Source: Verrucomicrobiales bacterium
Lineage (GTDB): Bacteria; Verrucomicrobiota; Verrucomicrobiia; Verrucomicrobiales; SLCJ01
DNA: 5,596 nt
Assembly (NCBI GenBank): GCA_007125835.1
Contig: SLCJ01000264.1
Location: 1 to 5,596 of the forward strand
Reading direction: 5' to 3'
In this document: one piece after another, positions 1-4,898 of the stretch
How the letters are laid out: each line of letters begins with the position of its first letter
How positions within the stretch are numbered: position 1 is the stretch's first letter
Program-made: the position numbers and the translations under genes
Notes under the pieces: generated by a model
What the model saw: only the letters and a program-made list of their open reading frames with translations
Databases searched by the model: none
Told to the model about the DNA's origin: nothing

Positions 1-2121
1 ATCATCGCCGGCGGATTTTTTATCACCAACGTCCATGGGAAGACACGCAGCCATCTGGCCCGTTTCCATGCCGACGGGTCCCTCGACGAATCATTCAACC
101 CGGCACCGGACAATACCGTAACCGATCTTGCGGTTCAGCCTGACGGAAGAATCATTGTCTCAGGAGGGTTTGCCAGCATAGGCGGGAAAGCGCGAGCACG
201 CATCGCGCGGTTGCTTCCGTGCGGCACCCTCGATGCCTCCTTTAGCCCGGAGGTCGAAGGCCCGAGCGTCAATGCCATCGCACTTCTCCCGGACGGGCGC
301 ATCACTCTGGGCGGAGGATTCACATCAGTCAATGGAACACCCCGCCAGCGCATGGCCCGCCTGCACCCCGACGGATCGCTGGATAAAGGGTTCAATCCGG
401 GAACCAACGGATCGGTGCACTGCATGATTTTTCACCAAGTCGCCCCTCCCAACACCCAGGGATACCCTGACCGCATTGTGGCCGCCGGCAATTTCACATC
501 CATGGGAGGAAAAACCCGAAATTCCATTGCCGCTGTCTCTGCGACGGCCGCCCTCGATGCCGGATACAAGCCCGAGCCCGACGGCCGTGTCCTGGCCATC
601 GCCGTTTCAAAAGACCAAAGGGTAATCCTCGGTGGCGAATTTGGCTCGATGGGTAGCACACCCCGCAGCCGCATCGCACGCCTGAATCCCGCCGGCACCT
701 TGGATCCGCATTTCAACCCAGGTGCCAATGGAACGGTATTGACGGTGGCACAGCAGCCGGACGGCCTGTTGCTGGTGGGAGGAAGTTTCGGAACAATCGC
801 CTCCACCACGCGCCCGTTTCTCGCCCGGCTTCACGCGGATGGCACCATTGATTCGGGATTTTCACCCGATCCCGACGGGATTGTGCGTGCCATCGCCCTC
901 CAGGACAACGGTGCCATTGTCGTGGGGGGAGAATTCACACATATCGCCGGGCAGGGCCGTCTCCATATCGCCCGACTAAATGCCAACGGCAGCCTCGACA
1001 CTGATTTTCACGCCGAAACCAATGGCGTCGTCCATTCGATTCTGATCCAGCGCAATGGCGGGATCCTGCTGGCGGGCGAATTTACCCAAGTCAACGGAAG
1101 CACACGACCACACCTGGCTCGCTTGCACTCCGATGGCACCCTTGACACCAGCTTCGTAGCACACCCCAATGATCAGGTGAGCTGCCTATATGAAAAACCG
1201 AATGGCTTGCTTCTTGTGGGCGGAAAATTCACCGCTTTCGGAGCCACGCAGCGGAATCGCCTCGCCCTACTCGGCTCCAACGGCCTTTTACTTTCAGGTT
1301 TCAATCCGAACGCCAACGACGAGGTATTCTCCATCGCTCTGCTGCAAGATGGGAAAATTCTTGTGGGAGGAAGTTTCAGCGAGATAGGCGGTGCGCCCCG
1401 CGGTGGACTCGCTCGCCTCCATGGAGACGGATTGTTGGATGATGCGTATGACATTCCAATCACCGGGAAAATCCACGGCCTGGCGGTGCAGGATAATGGC
1501 GGCTTGATCGTCGGCGGCAGCATGCATCACAACGGCAGCCCGGCTCCGCAATATCTCGTCAGGGTTACGCCGTCCAGTTTTCCAAGGTACCAACTGCAAA
1601 TCGAACTTCCCCAAGGCTCGATCAAATGGTTCCGCAGCGGCTGCGGCCCCGAGCCCCAGCGTGTGATCTTCGAGGGAAGTAACGCCAGCGGCGGCTGGAC
1701 CCATCTTGGCGAAGGCGAAGCCTTTACCGATCTCACCGGTAAGGGCTGGCACATGACCGACTCCAGCATCAATTTCGACAGTCTCGGCGCGCTCAGAGCA
1801 CGCGCCCTCTATCCGGGAGGAGTGAACAATGCATCCCAATCGATGCATGTGGCCACCCTCTGGCTGCGCGACCTGCCATACCATGGCCCCTTCCGGGTAA
1901 CCCGCGTGGATCGAGGCCCTCCAGTGGTGATTCACGTTCACCCATGGCTTCCTGACATGCGCTACACCCTCCAATACCGCCAATGCCTCACCACCGGGGA
2001 ATGGGCCGACATTCCGGGGCAAATACTGGTTCCAGGCGGCGGCGATCCTCTCCAGGACGATTCCAGCCAAGAAAGCGACCGCGCTTTCTACCGGGTCCGA
2101 ATCGAGACGCCCTCTCCCTAG
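1..2121 (+). CDS. Delta-60 (DUF5122) beta-propeller repeat protein, 3' part
   Basis: The frame is open from the first base of the window to the TAG at 2119-2121, so the gene starts upstream; 706 residues are visible. A TTG at 211 is only an internal codon, because repeat homology runs in frame before it. Eleven units are visible, each with the pattern 'QxDGrIlvGGxF...G..R..IARL..DGsLD..F.P' (unit 1 is cut by the window edge, unit 11 is degenerate with GGSM for GGxF). This matches the delta-60 repeat / DUF5122 family, thought to fold as beta-propeller blades and usually found in large secreted or surface proteins. Unit 4 carries an insertion of about nine residues before its GNF motif (residues 142-165). 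After about residue 530 comes a non-repeat tail of about 175 residues that ends in a strand-rich stretch containing TLQYR, WADIPG and FYRVRI, a style common in verrucomicrobial exported proteins. No sorting signal is obvious at the C-terminus. The ligand and role cannot be read from sequence. The signal peptide would lie outside the window. Confidence 0.9.
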   Translation: MIAGGFFITNVHGKTRSHLARFHADGSLDESFNPAPDNTVTDLAVQPDGRIIVSGGFASIGGKARARIARLLPCGTLDASFSPEVEGPSVNAIALLPDGRITLGGGFTSVNGTPRQRMARLHPDGSLDKGFNPGTNGSVHCMIFHQVAPPNTQGYPDRIVAAGNFTSMGGKTRNSIAAVSATAALDAGYKPEPDGRVLAIAVSKDQRVILGGEFGSMGSTPRSRIARLNPAGTLDPHFNPGANGTVLTVAQQPDGLLLVGGSFGTIASTTRPFLARLHADGTIDSGFSPDPDGIVRAIALQDNGAIVVGGEFTHIAGQGRLHIARLNANGSLDTDFHAETNGVVHSILIQRNGGILLAGEFTQVNGSTRPHLARLHSDGTLDTSFVAHPNDQVSCLYEKPNGLLLVGGKFTAFGATQRNRLALLGSNGLLLSGFNPNANDEVFSIALLQDGKILVGGSFSEIGGAPRGGLARLHGDGLLDDAYDIPITGKIHGLAVQDNGGLIVGGSMHHNGSPAPQYLVRVTPSSFPRYQLQIELPQGSIKWFRSGCGPEPQRVIFEGSNASGGWTHLGEGEAFTDLTGKGWHMTDSSINFDSLGALRARALYPGGVNNASQSMHVATLWLRDLPYHGPFRVTRVDRGPPVVIHVHPWLPDMRYTLQYRQCLTTGEWADIPGQILVPGGGDPLQDDSSQESDRAFYRVRIETPSP
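493..1524 (+). repeat. Exact 147-nt-period coding repeats (delta-60 units)
   Basis: The last codon of the GGxF motif falls at 493, 640, 787, 934, 1081, 1228, 1375 and 1522, a constant step of 147 nt (49 residues). Earlier steps are 150 nt (19 to 169, and 169 to 319) and 174 nt (319 to 493), the last because of the insertion in unit 4. The units are similar at protein level but well diverged in DNA, so this is an old duplication series held in register by structure rather than a recent expansion. Confidence 0.85.
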
Positions 2122-2174
2122 TGCAGCCCACCTTAGATCTGACAACTTATGATTTGTGGACAAAGAGAGAGAAA

Positions 2175-2205
2175 TCAGCCGCTGCGCGGGAGGGGGGTCG
2201 GCTGA
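2175..2205 (+). terminator. Weak hairpin downstream of the delta-60 gene
   Basis: TCAGCCG (2175-2181) pairs perfectly with CGGCTGA (2199-2205) around a 17-nt G-rich loop. A run of five T follows at 2214-2218, eight bases after the stem. It lies about 53 nt past the TAG of the delta-60 gene, so it could end that transcript. The gap before the T-run and the large loop make it a poor intrinsic terminator, so the call is tentative. Confidence 0.3.
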
Positions 2206-2259
2206 AATGAGGCTTTTTCCCGATTCCGGCGTTGCACGTCGGACGACACGAGACCATGC

Positions 2260-2280
2260 CAACGAAAACTTTGGCTAGCA
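2260..2280. repeat. Degenerate copy of the ATPase-element right end
   Basis: The 21 bases beginning CAACGAAAAC and ending TTTGGCTAGCA align with the right terminal repeat (4101-4120, beginning CAACGAAAA and ending TTTGGCAGGCA). One gap and two mismatches give 18 matching columns of 21, in the same orientation. It may be the surviving end of an older related element. A chance match cannot be excluded without a genome-wide count. Confidence 0.35.
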
Positions 2281-2369
2281 TGGATCTTCTTTCCCAGGTG
2301 TAGTGAGAGTTCTGCCACGCCGCCAGACGGGCCGACCCCGATCGGCTCACCGCCTGTCATTTCGGCCAT

Positions 2370-2475
2370 CATCCCGAAGGGATGCCAGAACGTAGCCGGG
2401 GGTCGAGCCCGCCCTGCGGGCGATACCCCCGGATCCCACGATCAGAAAATTTCGCATCCCGAAGGGATGCCAGAA
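2370..2475. repeat. REP-like palindromic repeat pair with nested central hairpin
   Basis: A 21-nt direct repeat occurs at 2370-2390 and 2455-2475. Its core is the palindrome CATCCC-GAA-GGGATG (2370-2384); the second copy is longer by one pair (2454-2470, GCATCCC-GAA-GGGATGC). Between them lies a nested hairpin: CCGGGGGT (2396-2403) pairs with ACCCCCGG (2425-2432), and inside it CGCCC (2410-2414) pairs with GGGCG (2418-2422) around TGC. This modular build resembles the interspersed palindromes that are abundant in PVC-group genomes, where chance reading frames over them are often mis-annotated as small proteins. No REP-associated transposase is in the window. Confidence 0.7.
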
Positions 2476-2490
2476 GGGCGGCGGCAGACC

Positions 2491-2664
2491 TCACGCCGCC
2501 ACCACACCCCGCTCCCCGCCCAACCCTCCGCAACCCCGCCCGCCCAATTCCCCCGCATCGTCGAGCGCATCCAAGGGACTCGACACGCCCAACCCATGCG
2601 AACCAGTCGCCACATGAAGGTAGATCTCGGTGGTCGTGATGTCGCTGTGCCCGAGCAACTCCTC
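2491..2664 (-). pseudogene. Integron-type tyrosine recombinase, C-terminal fragment
   Basis: Reading the minus strand from 2664 to the TGA at 2491-2493 gives 57 codons. They begin EELLGHSDITTTEIYLHV and continue with a GSHGLGVSSPLDAL segment. The LLGH box and the tyrosine of the IYLHV box, the expected DNA-cleaving nucleophile of tyrosine recombinases, are both present. The 'G.GV.SPLD.L' tail is the ending typical of integron integrases (IntI family) rather than XerC/D. The final 20 or so residues are Gly-rich and may be drift. Immediately upstream in the same frame is a stop (TGA, complement of 2665-2667), and no frame on either side resumes the catalytic domain. The N-terminal roughly 80% of an enzyme usually above 300 residues, with its Arg and Lys catalytic residues, is therefore gone. 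It is dead as an enzyme and marks a former integron or recombinase gene. No attC-like sites are recognised nearby. Confidence 0.75.
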
Positions 2665-2742
2665 TCATGAACATGAGCACCAGTAAATCAAGAATTCGCG
2701 GCCAAGCCAACAGGAAAATGTTCTTCTGAGTGCCCAGAACTC

Positions 2743-2764
2743 TGCCTGCCAAAATTTTGTTGCC
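2743..2764 (+). repeat. Left terminal inverted repeat of the ATPase unit
   Basis: It starts TGCCTGCCAAA and ends GTTGCC. Against the reverse complement of 4099-4120 it differs only at the 12th base (A against T) and the 16th base (T against C). The inner 18 nt (2747-2764) overlap the start of a second, similar motif (2761-2780), giving a tandem of TGCC...AATTTTGTTGC units. Confidence 0.75.
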
Positions 2765-2794
2765 AGAATTTTGTTGCACCAGTGCAATTTGGCA
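2761..2794 (-). terminator. Imperfect hairpin just past the ATPase stop
   Basis: TTGCAC (2774-2779) pairs with GTGCAA (2782-2787) around a two-base loop, and the outer TGCC (2761-2764) pairs with GGCA (2791-2794) across an internal bulge. The structure begins four bases beyond the ATPase stop codon on the minus strand and is followed by an AAAATTTT tract. It could stop transcription of the ATPase gene, but its main character is as part of the element's end repeats. Confidence 0.3.
2762..2780 (+). repeat. 19-bp direct repeat, left copy
   Basis: GCCAGAATTTTGTTGCACC is identical to 4034-4052 and in the same orientation. The identity stops on both sides (T against G before, A against G after). 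It lies between the terminal repeat and the stop codon of the ATPase gene. Confidence 0.8.
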
Positions 2795-2798
2795 GTCC

Positions 2799-3956
2799 TC
2801 ATACCAATAAGCTCTGGGTATCCTGGAATGCCACCGCCCGGAAGTCCTCATCCTCGGGCAGTAGCTCTCCGGCATAGATGACCGCGCCTCTCTCGGCTTC
2901 GGGCACGGTCTTGCGGAATTTGCGAATCTGAGCGGGCAATTCGCGATGCCAGGTCATGGAGGATTTGATCTCCATCGGTACCAAGCGGCGCTGGTTTTCC
3001 CACAGTAGATCGACCCCGTTGTGATTTGAGTCGCGCCAGAAATACAGGCGCGGCTCGAGACCGCGATGAAGCCGCGCTTTGACGGCTTCGGAGACGACCA
3101 GGTTCTCGAAAAGGGATCCATGCAGGGGATCGCGGGCCACTTCTGCCGGAGATTCGATGCCCAGCAACCAGCAAAGCAAACCCGGCTCGTGAAAGTAGAT
3201 TTTCGGGCTTTTGACTACTCGCTTGCCAAAATTCCTGTAGTAAGGCGGCAGCCGAAACACGACAAATGAGGCCTCAAGCACCGATAGCCACTCGCGAAGC
3301 GTGGTGCTGCTCATCCCGACCTCACCCGAAAGAGCGTGCAGGTTGAGAATCTGGCCAGCCCGACCGGCCAGGAGGCGCAGGAAGTTCTCGAAAAGGGTGA
3401 GGTTGCGGATCTCCATCATCTGCCGCACATCGCGCTCGACGTAGGTGCGAAAGTAGTCTGAATAGGCGCGCGGCGGAGCAATCCCCCTCTGATTTACCCG
3501 CGGCAGGAAGCCGGTGAACAGCCATTCGTTCTTGTCGCGCACCACACCCGCCCCCGCCAATTCGGCCATCGAAAACGGCAGCAGTGTGAGCAAAGCGGTG
3601 CGCCCGGCGAGTGATTGGGAAACCGCCTCTTGCAGTGCGAATTGGTGACTTCCCGTCAGGATGAAGGCACCGGGCCGATTTGCCTCGTCTGCGAGAACCT
3701 GAACCCAGGACAGCAGCTCGGGCACACGCTGGATTTCGTCCAGAATCAAGGGAGCAGGGTGCAAGTGGAAGAACAGTTTCGGATCCTCTTGCGCCAGTCG
3801 GCGGATCTCCGGCTGCTCCAGGTTCACGTAGTCATGATCCGGAAACACAGCTCTGACCAGCGTCGTCTTGCCCGCCTGACGCGGCCCAACAAGCGTCACC
3901 ACGGGATAATCCCGCGCCGACTGCCGCAGCACTGGACTGAGCGTGCGTTCGATCAT
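2799..3956 (-). CDS. AAA_14 / DUF4143 family ATPase
   Basis: This is a 385-residue P-loop ATPase of the two-domain AAA_14 + DUF4143 type, which usually runs about 380-450 residues. Counting from the ATG at 3956, the order is Walker A GPRQAGKTT (24-32), Walker B LILDE (70-74), a sensor-like LTGS (100-103), SLAGR with a candidate arginine finger (115-119), then the family's LPFS..EL box. The C-terminal half has YVERDVRQ (172-179), a winged-helix-like segment, and the nuclease-like series GSLFEN (280-285), VDLL (315-318) and PMEIKSS (327-333). That E...D...ExK arrangement matches the PD-(D/E)XK-like fold ascribed to DUF4143. All key residues are intact, so it is probably functional. A TTG six codons upstream (3974) is in frame, but the ATG gives the usual family start MIxRxL. 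The Shine-Dalgarno sequence is weak (GAG about 7 nt upstream). The biological role of the family is not settled; links to mobile DNA or defence are conjecture. It is the only gene in a repeat-bounded unit. Confidence 0.92.
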   Translation of the reverse strand: MIERTLSPVLRQSARDYPVVTLVGPRQAGKTTLVRAVFPDHDYVNLEQPEIRRLAQEDPKLFFHLHPAPLILDEIQRVPELLSWVQVLADEANRPGAFILTGSHQFALQEAVSQSLAGRTALLTLLPFSMAELAGAGVVRDKNEWLFTGFLPRVNQRGIAPPRAYSDYFRTYVERDVRQMMEIRNLTLFENFLRLLAGRAGQILNLHALSGEVGMSSTTLREWLSVLEASFVVFRLPPYYRNFGKRVVKSPKIYFHEPGLLCWLLGIESPAEVARDPLHGSLFENLVVSEAVKARLHRGLEPRLYFWRDSNHNGVDLLWENQRRLVPMEIKSSMTWHRELPAQIRKFRKTVPEAERGAVIYAGELLPEDEDFRAVAFQDTQSLLV

Positions 3957-3962
3957 AGAGCA

Positions 3963-4011
3963 CTCATATGCCAATTCATGTATTTTTCAAGTAGAACATT
4001 GTTTTATCATA
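3963..4011 (-). promoter_or_regulatory. AT-rich upstream region of the ATPase gene
   Basis: The stretch before the ATPase start is much richer in A+T than the gene. Two weak promoter readings exist. One is TTGAAA (complement of 3985-3990) with a 16-nt spacer to TATGAG (complement of 3963-3968), which would give a nearly leaderless mRNA. The other is a better -10 box, TATGAT (complement of 4006-4011), without a clear -35. Neither is compelling. Confidence 0.2.
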
Positions 4012-4014
4012 AGT

Positions 4015-4032
4015 ACTGCCCTAAATTGTGCC
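4015..4032 (+). repeat. Inner inverted-repeat arm, right (partner 2782-2796)
   Basis: ACTGCCCTAAATTGTGCC, read in reverse complement, resembles GTGCAATTTGGCAGT at 2782-2796. Both contain CAATTT followed by GGCAGT, with two extra bases between them on the right side. The two arms directly flank the ATPase gene and its promoter region, inside the 19-bp direct repeats. They are thus a second, nested inverted repeat. Confidence 0.45.
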
Positions 4033-4033
4033 G

Positions 4034-4052
4034 GCCAGAATTTTGTTGCACC
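4034..4052 (+). repeat. 19-bp direct repeat, right copy
   Basis: Exact copy of 2762-2780 in the same orientation, about 80 nt upstream of the ATPase start codon and 46 nt inside the right terminal repeat. An exact 19-mer at both ends of a single-gene unit is very unlikely by chance in a 5.6-kb window. It could be a protein-binding site at the element ends. Confidence 0.8.
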
Positions 4053-4098
4053 GTAGAGGCGATCATTGGCCGCCTTCCCGCGAAGCGAAGCGGAACAG

Positions 4099-4120
4099 GG
4101 CAACGAAAATTTGGCAGGCA
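4099..4120 (-). repeat. Right terminal inverted repeat of the ATPase unit
   Basis: It starts GGCAACGAAAA and ends TTTGGCAGGCA. Its reverse complement matches the left end (2743-2764) at 20 of 22 positions. A small imperfect stem-loop (TTCCCGC at 4075-4081 with GCGGAA at 4090-4095) lies just inside it. Immediately outside begins the truncated C-terminal gene fragment. Confidence 0.75.
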
Positions 4121-4126
4121 TATAAA

Positions 4127-4216
4127 TGTATCATCCCTCTTCATCCGGAACACAACAGGATTGTCGGGATCGGCGACATGCCGAGAAGGAAACCGTGAGC
4201 CAAAATATATGTCAGA
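4127..4216 (-). pseudogene. C-terminal fragment of a second carboxypeptidase-regulatory-like protein
   Basis: Directly after the TGA of the small membrane protein (4217-4219), the same minus-strand frame continues open as SDIYFGSRFPSRHVADPDN followed by PVVFRMKRDD. This repeats the ending of the upstream protein: ADPDNPVVFRM against ADRENPVIFRM, with a preceding aromatic/proline segment that also aligns. The DNA of the two copies is well diverged, so it is not a recent tandem duplication. The fragment runs into the right terminal repeat at 4120, where the homology ends. It has no start codon or N-terminal domain of its own. The likely reading is the remnant of a neighbouring paralogue left by a deletion and then cut by the ATPase unit. 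Stop-codon readthrough is a less likely alternative. Confidence 0.6.
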
Positions 4217-4855
4217 TCAATCGCCGCTGGCTTGTTGCATGCGAAAAATGACAGGGTTCTCCCTGTCGGCCTCATATCGGTGAGGATAGTTTGGCATAAA
4301 AATTGTTTCCAGATTCATCGGAATACCACCTGCGCATTCATATCCCTCCTTATGGATATCAGAAAAGCTGATGCTCTGCGCGCGGAATCCAGACACCTCG
4401 AATTTCCCATCATCATCCGATTCAACCGAGACATGAAAACTCCCCCCTTCACCCTTACTTTTCATTGCATCGATAAATGTCATGGGGTAGTGATAGACTA
4501 GCACGGAAACCGAGGCGCCCTGAACAGGACGCCCTTCCATGTCAACGACCTTCCCGTAAAACTCAACATCCCCATTCTGCAACTTCTCCTCCTGCTCATA
4601 GGCTGCCTTCATAAACAGCAAACGAATCTTTGAATCTTCATCTAACGCGAGTTCCAATTCGTCCGTCGTGAGTTCGGTGTCATGAGCATGCCGATTGACA
4701 ATTTCCTGCAACTCATCCTGCTCATGATTGCCGTTTTGCGAAATCCCATCCTCAATTTTATCGCCATCTCGTATTGGGATAGAAAACTCATTAGTACGGC
4801 GATACAAAACAAATGCTACCACAATCATCAACACAATAGTTACTGAGTATCTCAT
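4217..4855 (-). CDS. Membrane-anchored carboxypeptidase-regulatory-like domain protein
   Basis: A 212-residue protein. Residues 4-18 are a single hydrophobic segment (SVTIVLMIVVAFVLY) followed by RR, so it is an N-terminal membrane anchor or uncleaved signal with the rest probably outside the cytoplasm. Residues about 30-95 are acidic and likely helical (many E, D, Q). From about residue 98, FYGKVVDMEGRPVQGASVSV, then DDGKFEVSGF and a KEGY turn, form a carboxypeptidase-regulatory-like (transthyretin-like, Ig-type) beta-sandwich. The closing ADRENPVIFRM motif recurs in such proteins of this group. No catalytic domain is present. The ATG at 4855 lies 25 nt after the hydrolase stop, suggesting co-transcription, though the Shine-Dalgarno sequence is weak. 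The palindrome GATTCGAATC (4856-4865) abuts the start codon. The ending QQASGD is short, and a paralogous C-terminus follows directly after the stop, so the tail may have been truncated. Function unknown. Confidence 0.8.
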   Translation of the reverse strand: MRYSVTIVLMIVVAFVLYRRTNEFSIPIRDGDKIEDGISQNGNHEQDELQEIVNRHAHDTELTTDELELALDEDSKIRLLFMKAAYEQEEKLQNGDVEFYGKVVDMEGRPVQGASVSVLVYHYPMTFIDAMKSKGEGGSFHVSVESDDDGKFEVSGFRAQSISFSDIHKEGYECAGGIPMNLETIFMPNYPHRYEADRENPVIFRMQQASGD

Positions 4856-4873
4856 GATTCGAATCTTTCAGAG

Positions 4874-4898
4874 GAGGCGTTTAGAAGTTTAACGCCTC
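4874..4898 (-). promoter_or_regulatory. Hairpin overlapping the hydrolase stop codon
   Basis: GAGGCGTT (4874-4881) and AACGCCTC (4891-4898) form a perfect 8-bp stem with a 9-nt loop. It covers the TAA (4881-4883) of the hydrolase gene and sits 18 nt before the next start codon. No U-run follows on the minus strand, so it is not a standard terminator. It could modulate readthrough, mRNA processing or translation between the two genes. Confidence 0.4.

Larger units (their letters stand above)
2122..2490. other. Gene-free stretch with hairpin, TIR-like remnant and REP pair
   Basis: No convincing gene is seen in these 369 bases. The contents in order are the weak hairpin at 2175-2205, a degenerate copy of the ATPase-element end at 2260-2280, and the REP-like palindrome block at 2370-2475. 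A minus-strand open frame of 65 codons (2372 down to 2175) begins inside the first REP palindrome. It has no recognisable domain or ribosome binding site, so it is not called as a gene. Confidence 0.6.
2743..4120. mobile_element. Repeat-bounded DUF4143 ATPase unit (putative mobile element)
   Basis: A 1378-bp unit is bounded by 22-bp inverted repeats at 2743-2764 and 4099-4120 (20 of 22 matching). It contains an exact 19-bp direct repeat near each end and a further nested inverted repeat. The only gene inside is the minus-strand ATPase. No transposase, recombinase or resolvase is encoded, and no clear target-site duplication is seen (left flank ends CAGAACTC, right flank begins TATAAATG). The unit sits between two broken genes, an integrase stump on the left and a truncated carboxypeptidase-regulatory-like C-terminus on the right. 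That fits insertion followed by rearrangement. Mobility is inferred only from this architecture. The repeats could instead be regulatory sites for the ATPase. Confidence 0.45.

Noticed and set aside
1294..2262. 322-residue open frame on the minus strand
   Set aside because: It lies antisense to the delta-60 gene, which has clear repeat homology in its own frame; this frame shows no domain and is an artefact of GC-rich codons.
2382..2670. Small plus-strand frames over the REP block
   Set aside because: The frames at 2382-2639 and 2467-2670 start inside the repeated palindromes and read antisense through the integrase stump; typical spurious small proteins from repeats.
2122..2742. CRISPR array or attC cassette array
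   Set aside because: The only direct repeat is a pair of REP-like palindromes; there is no regular repeat-spacer series and no recognisable attC fold beside the integrase stump.
2369..2875. 168-residue minus-strand frame spanning the integrase stump and the ATPase 3' end
   Set aside because: It runs out of frame through the integrase fragment and the ATPase end, both of which have real homology in other frames; its Gly/Arg-rich tail comes from the REP block.
3957..4120. Antitoxin or partner gene upstream of the ATPase
   Set aside because: Only 164 bases lie between the ATPase start and the element end; no frame there has a credible start and ribosome binding site, and the space is filled by repeats.
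3615..4283. 222-residue plus-strand frame
   Set aside because: It overlaps the ATPase gene antisense, crosses its promoter, the right terminal repeat and the paralogue fragment, and has no domain features.
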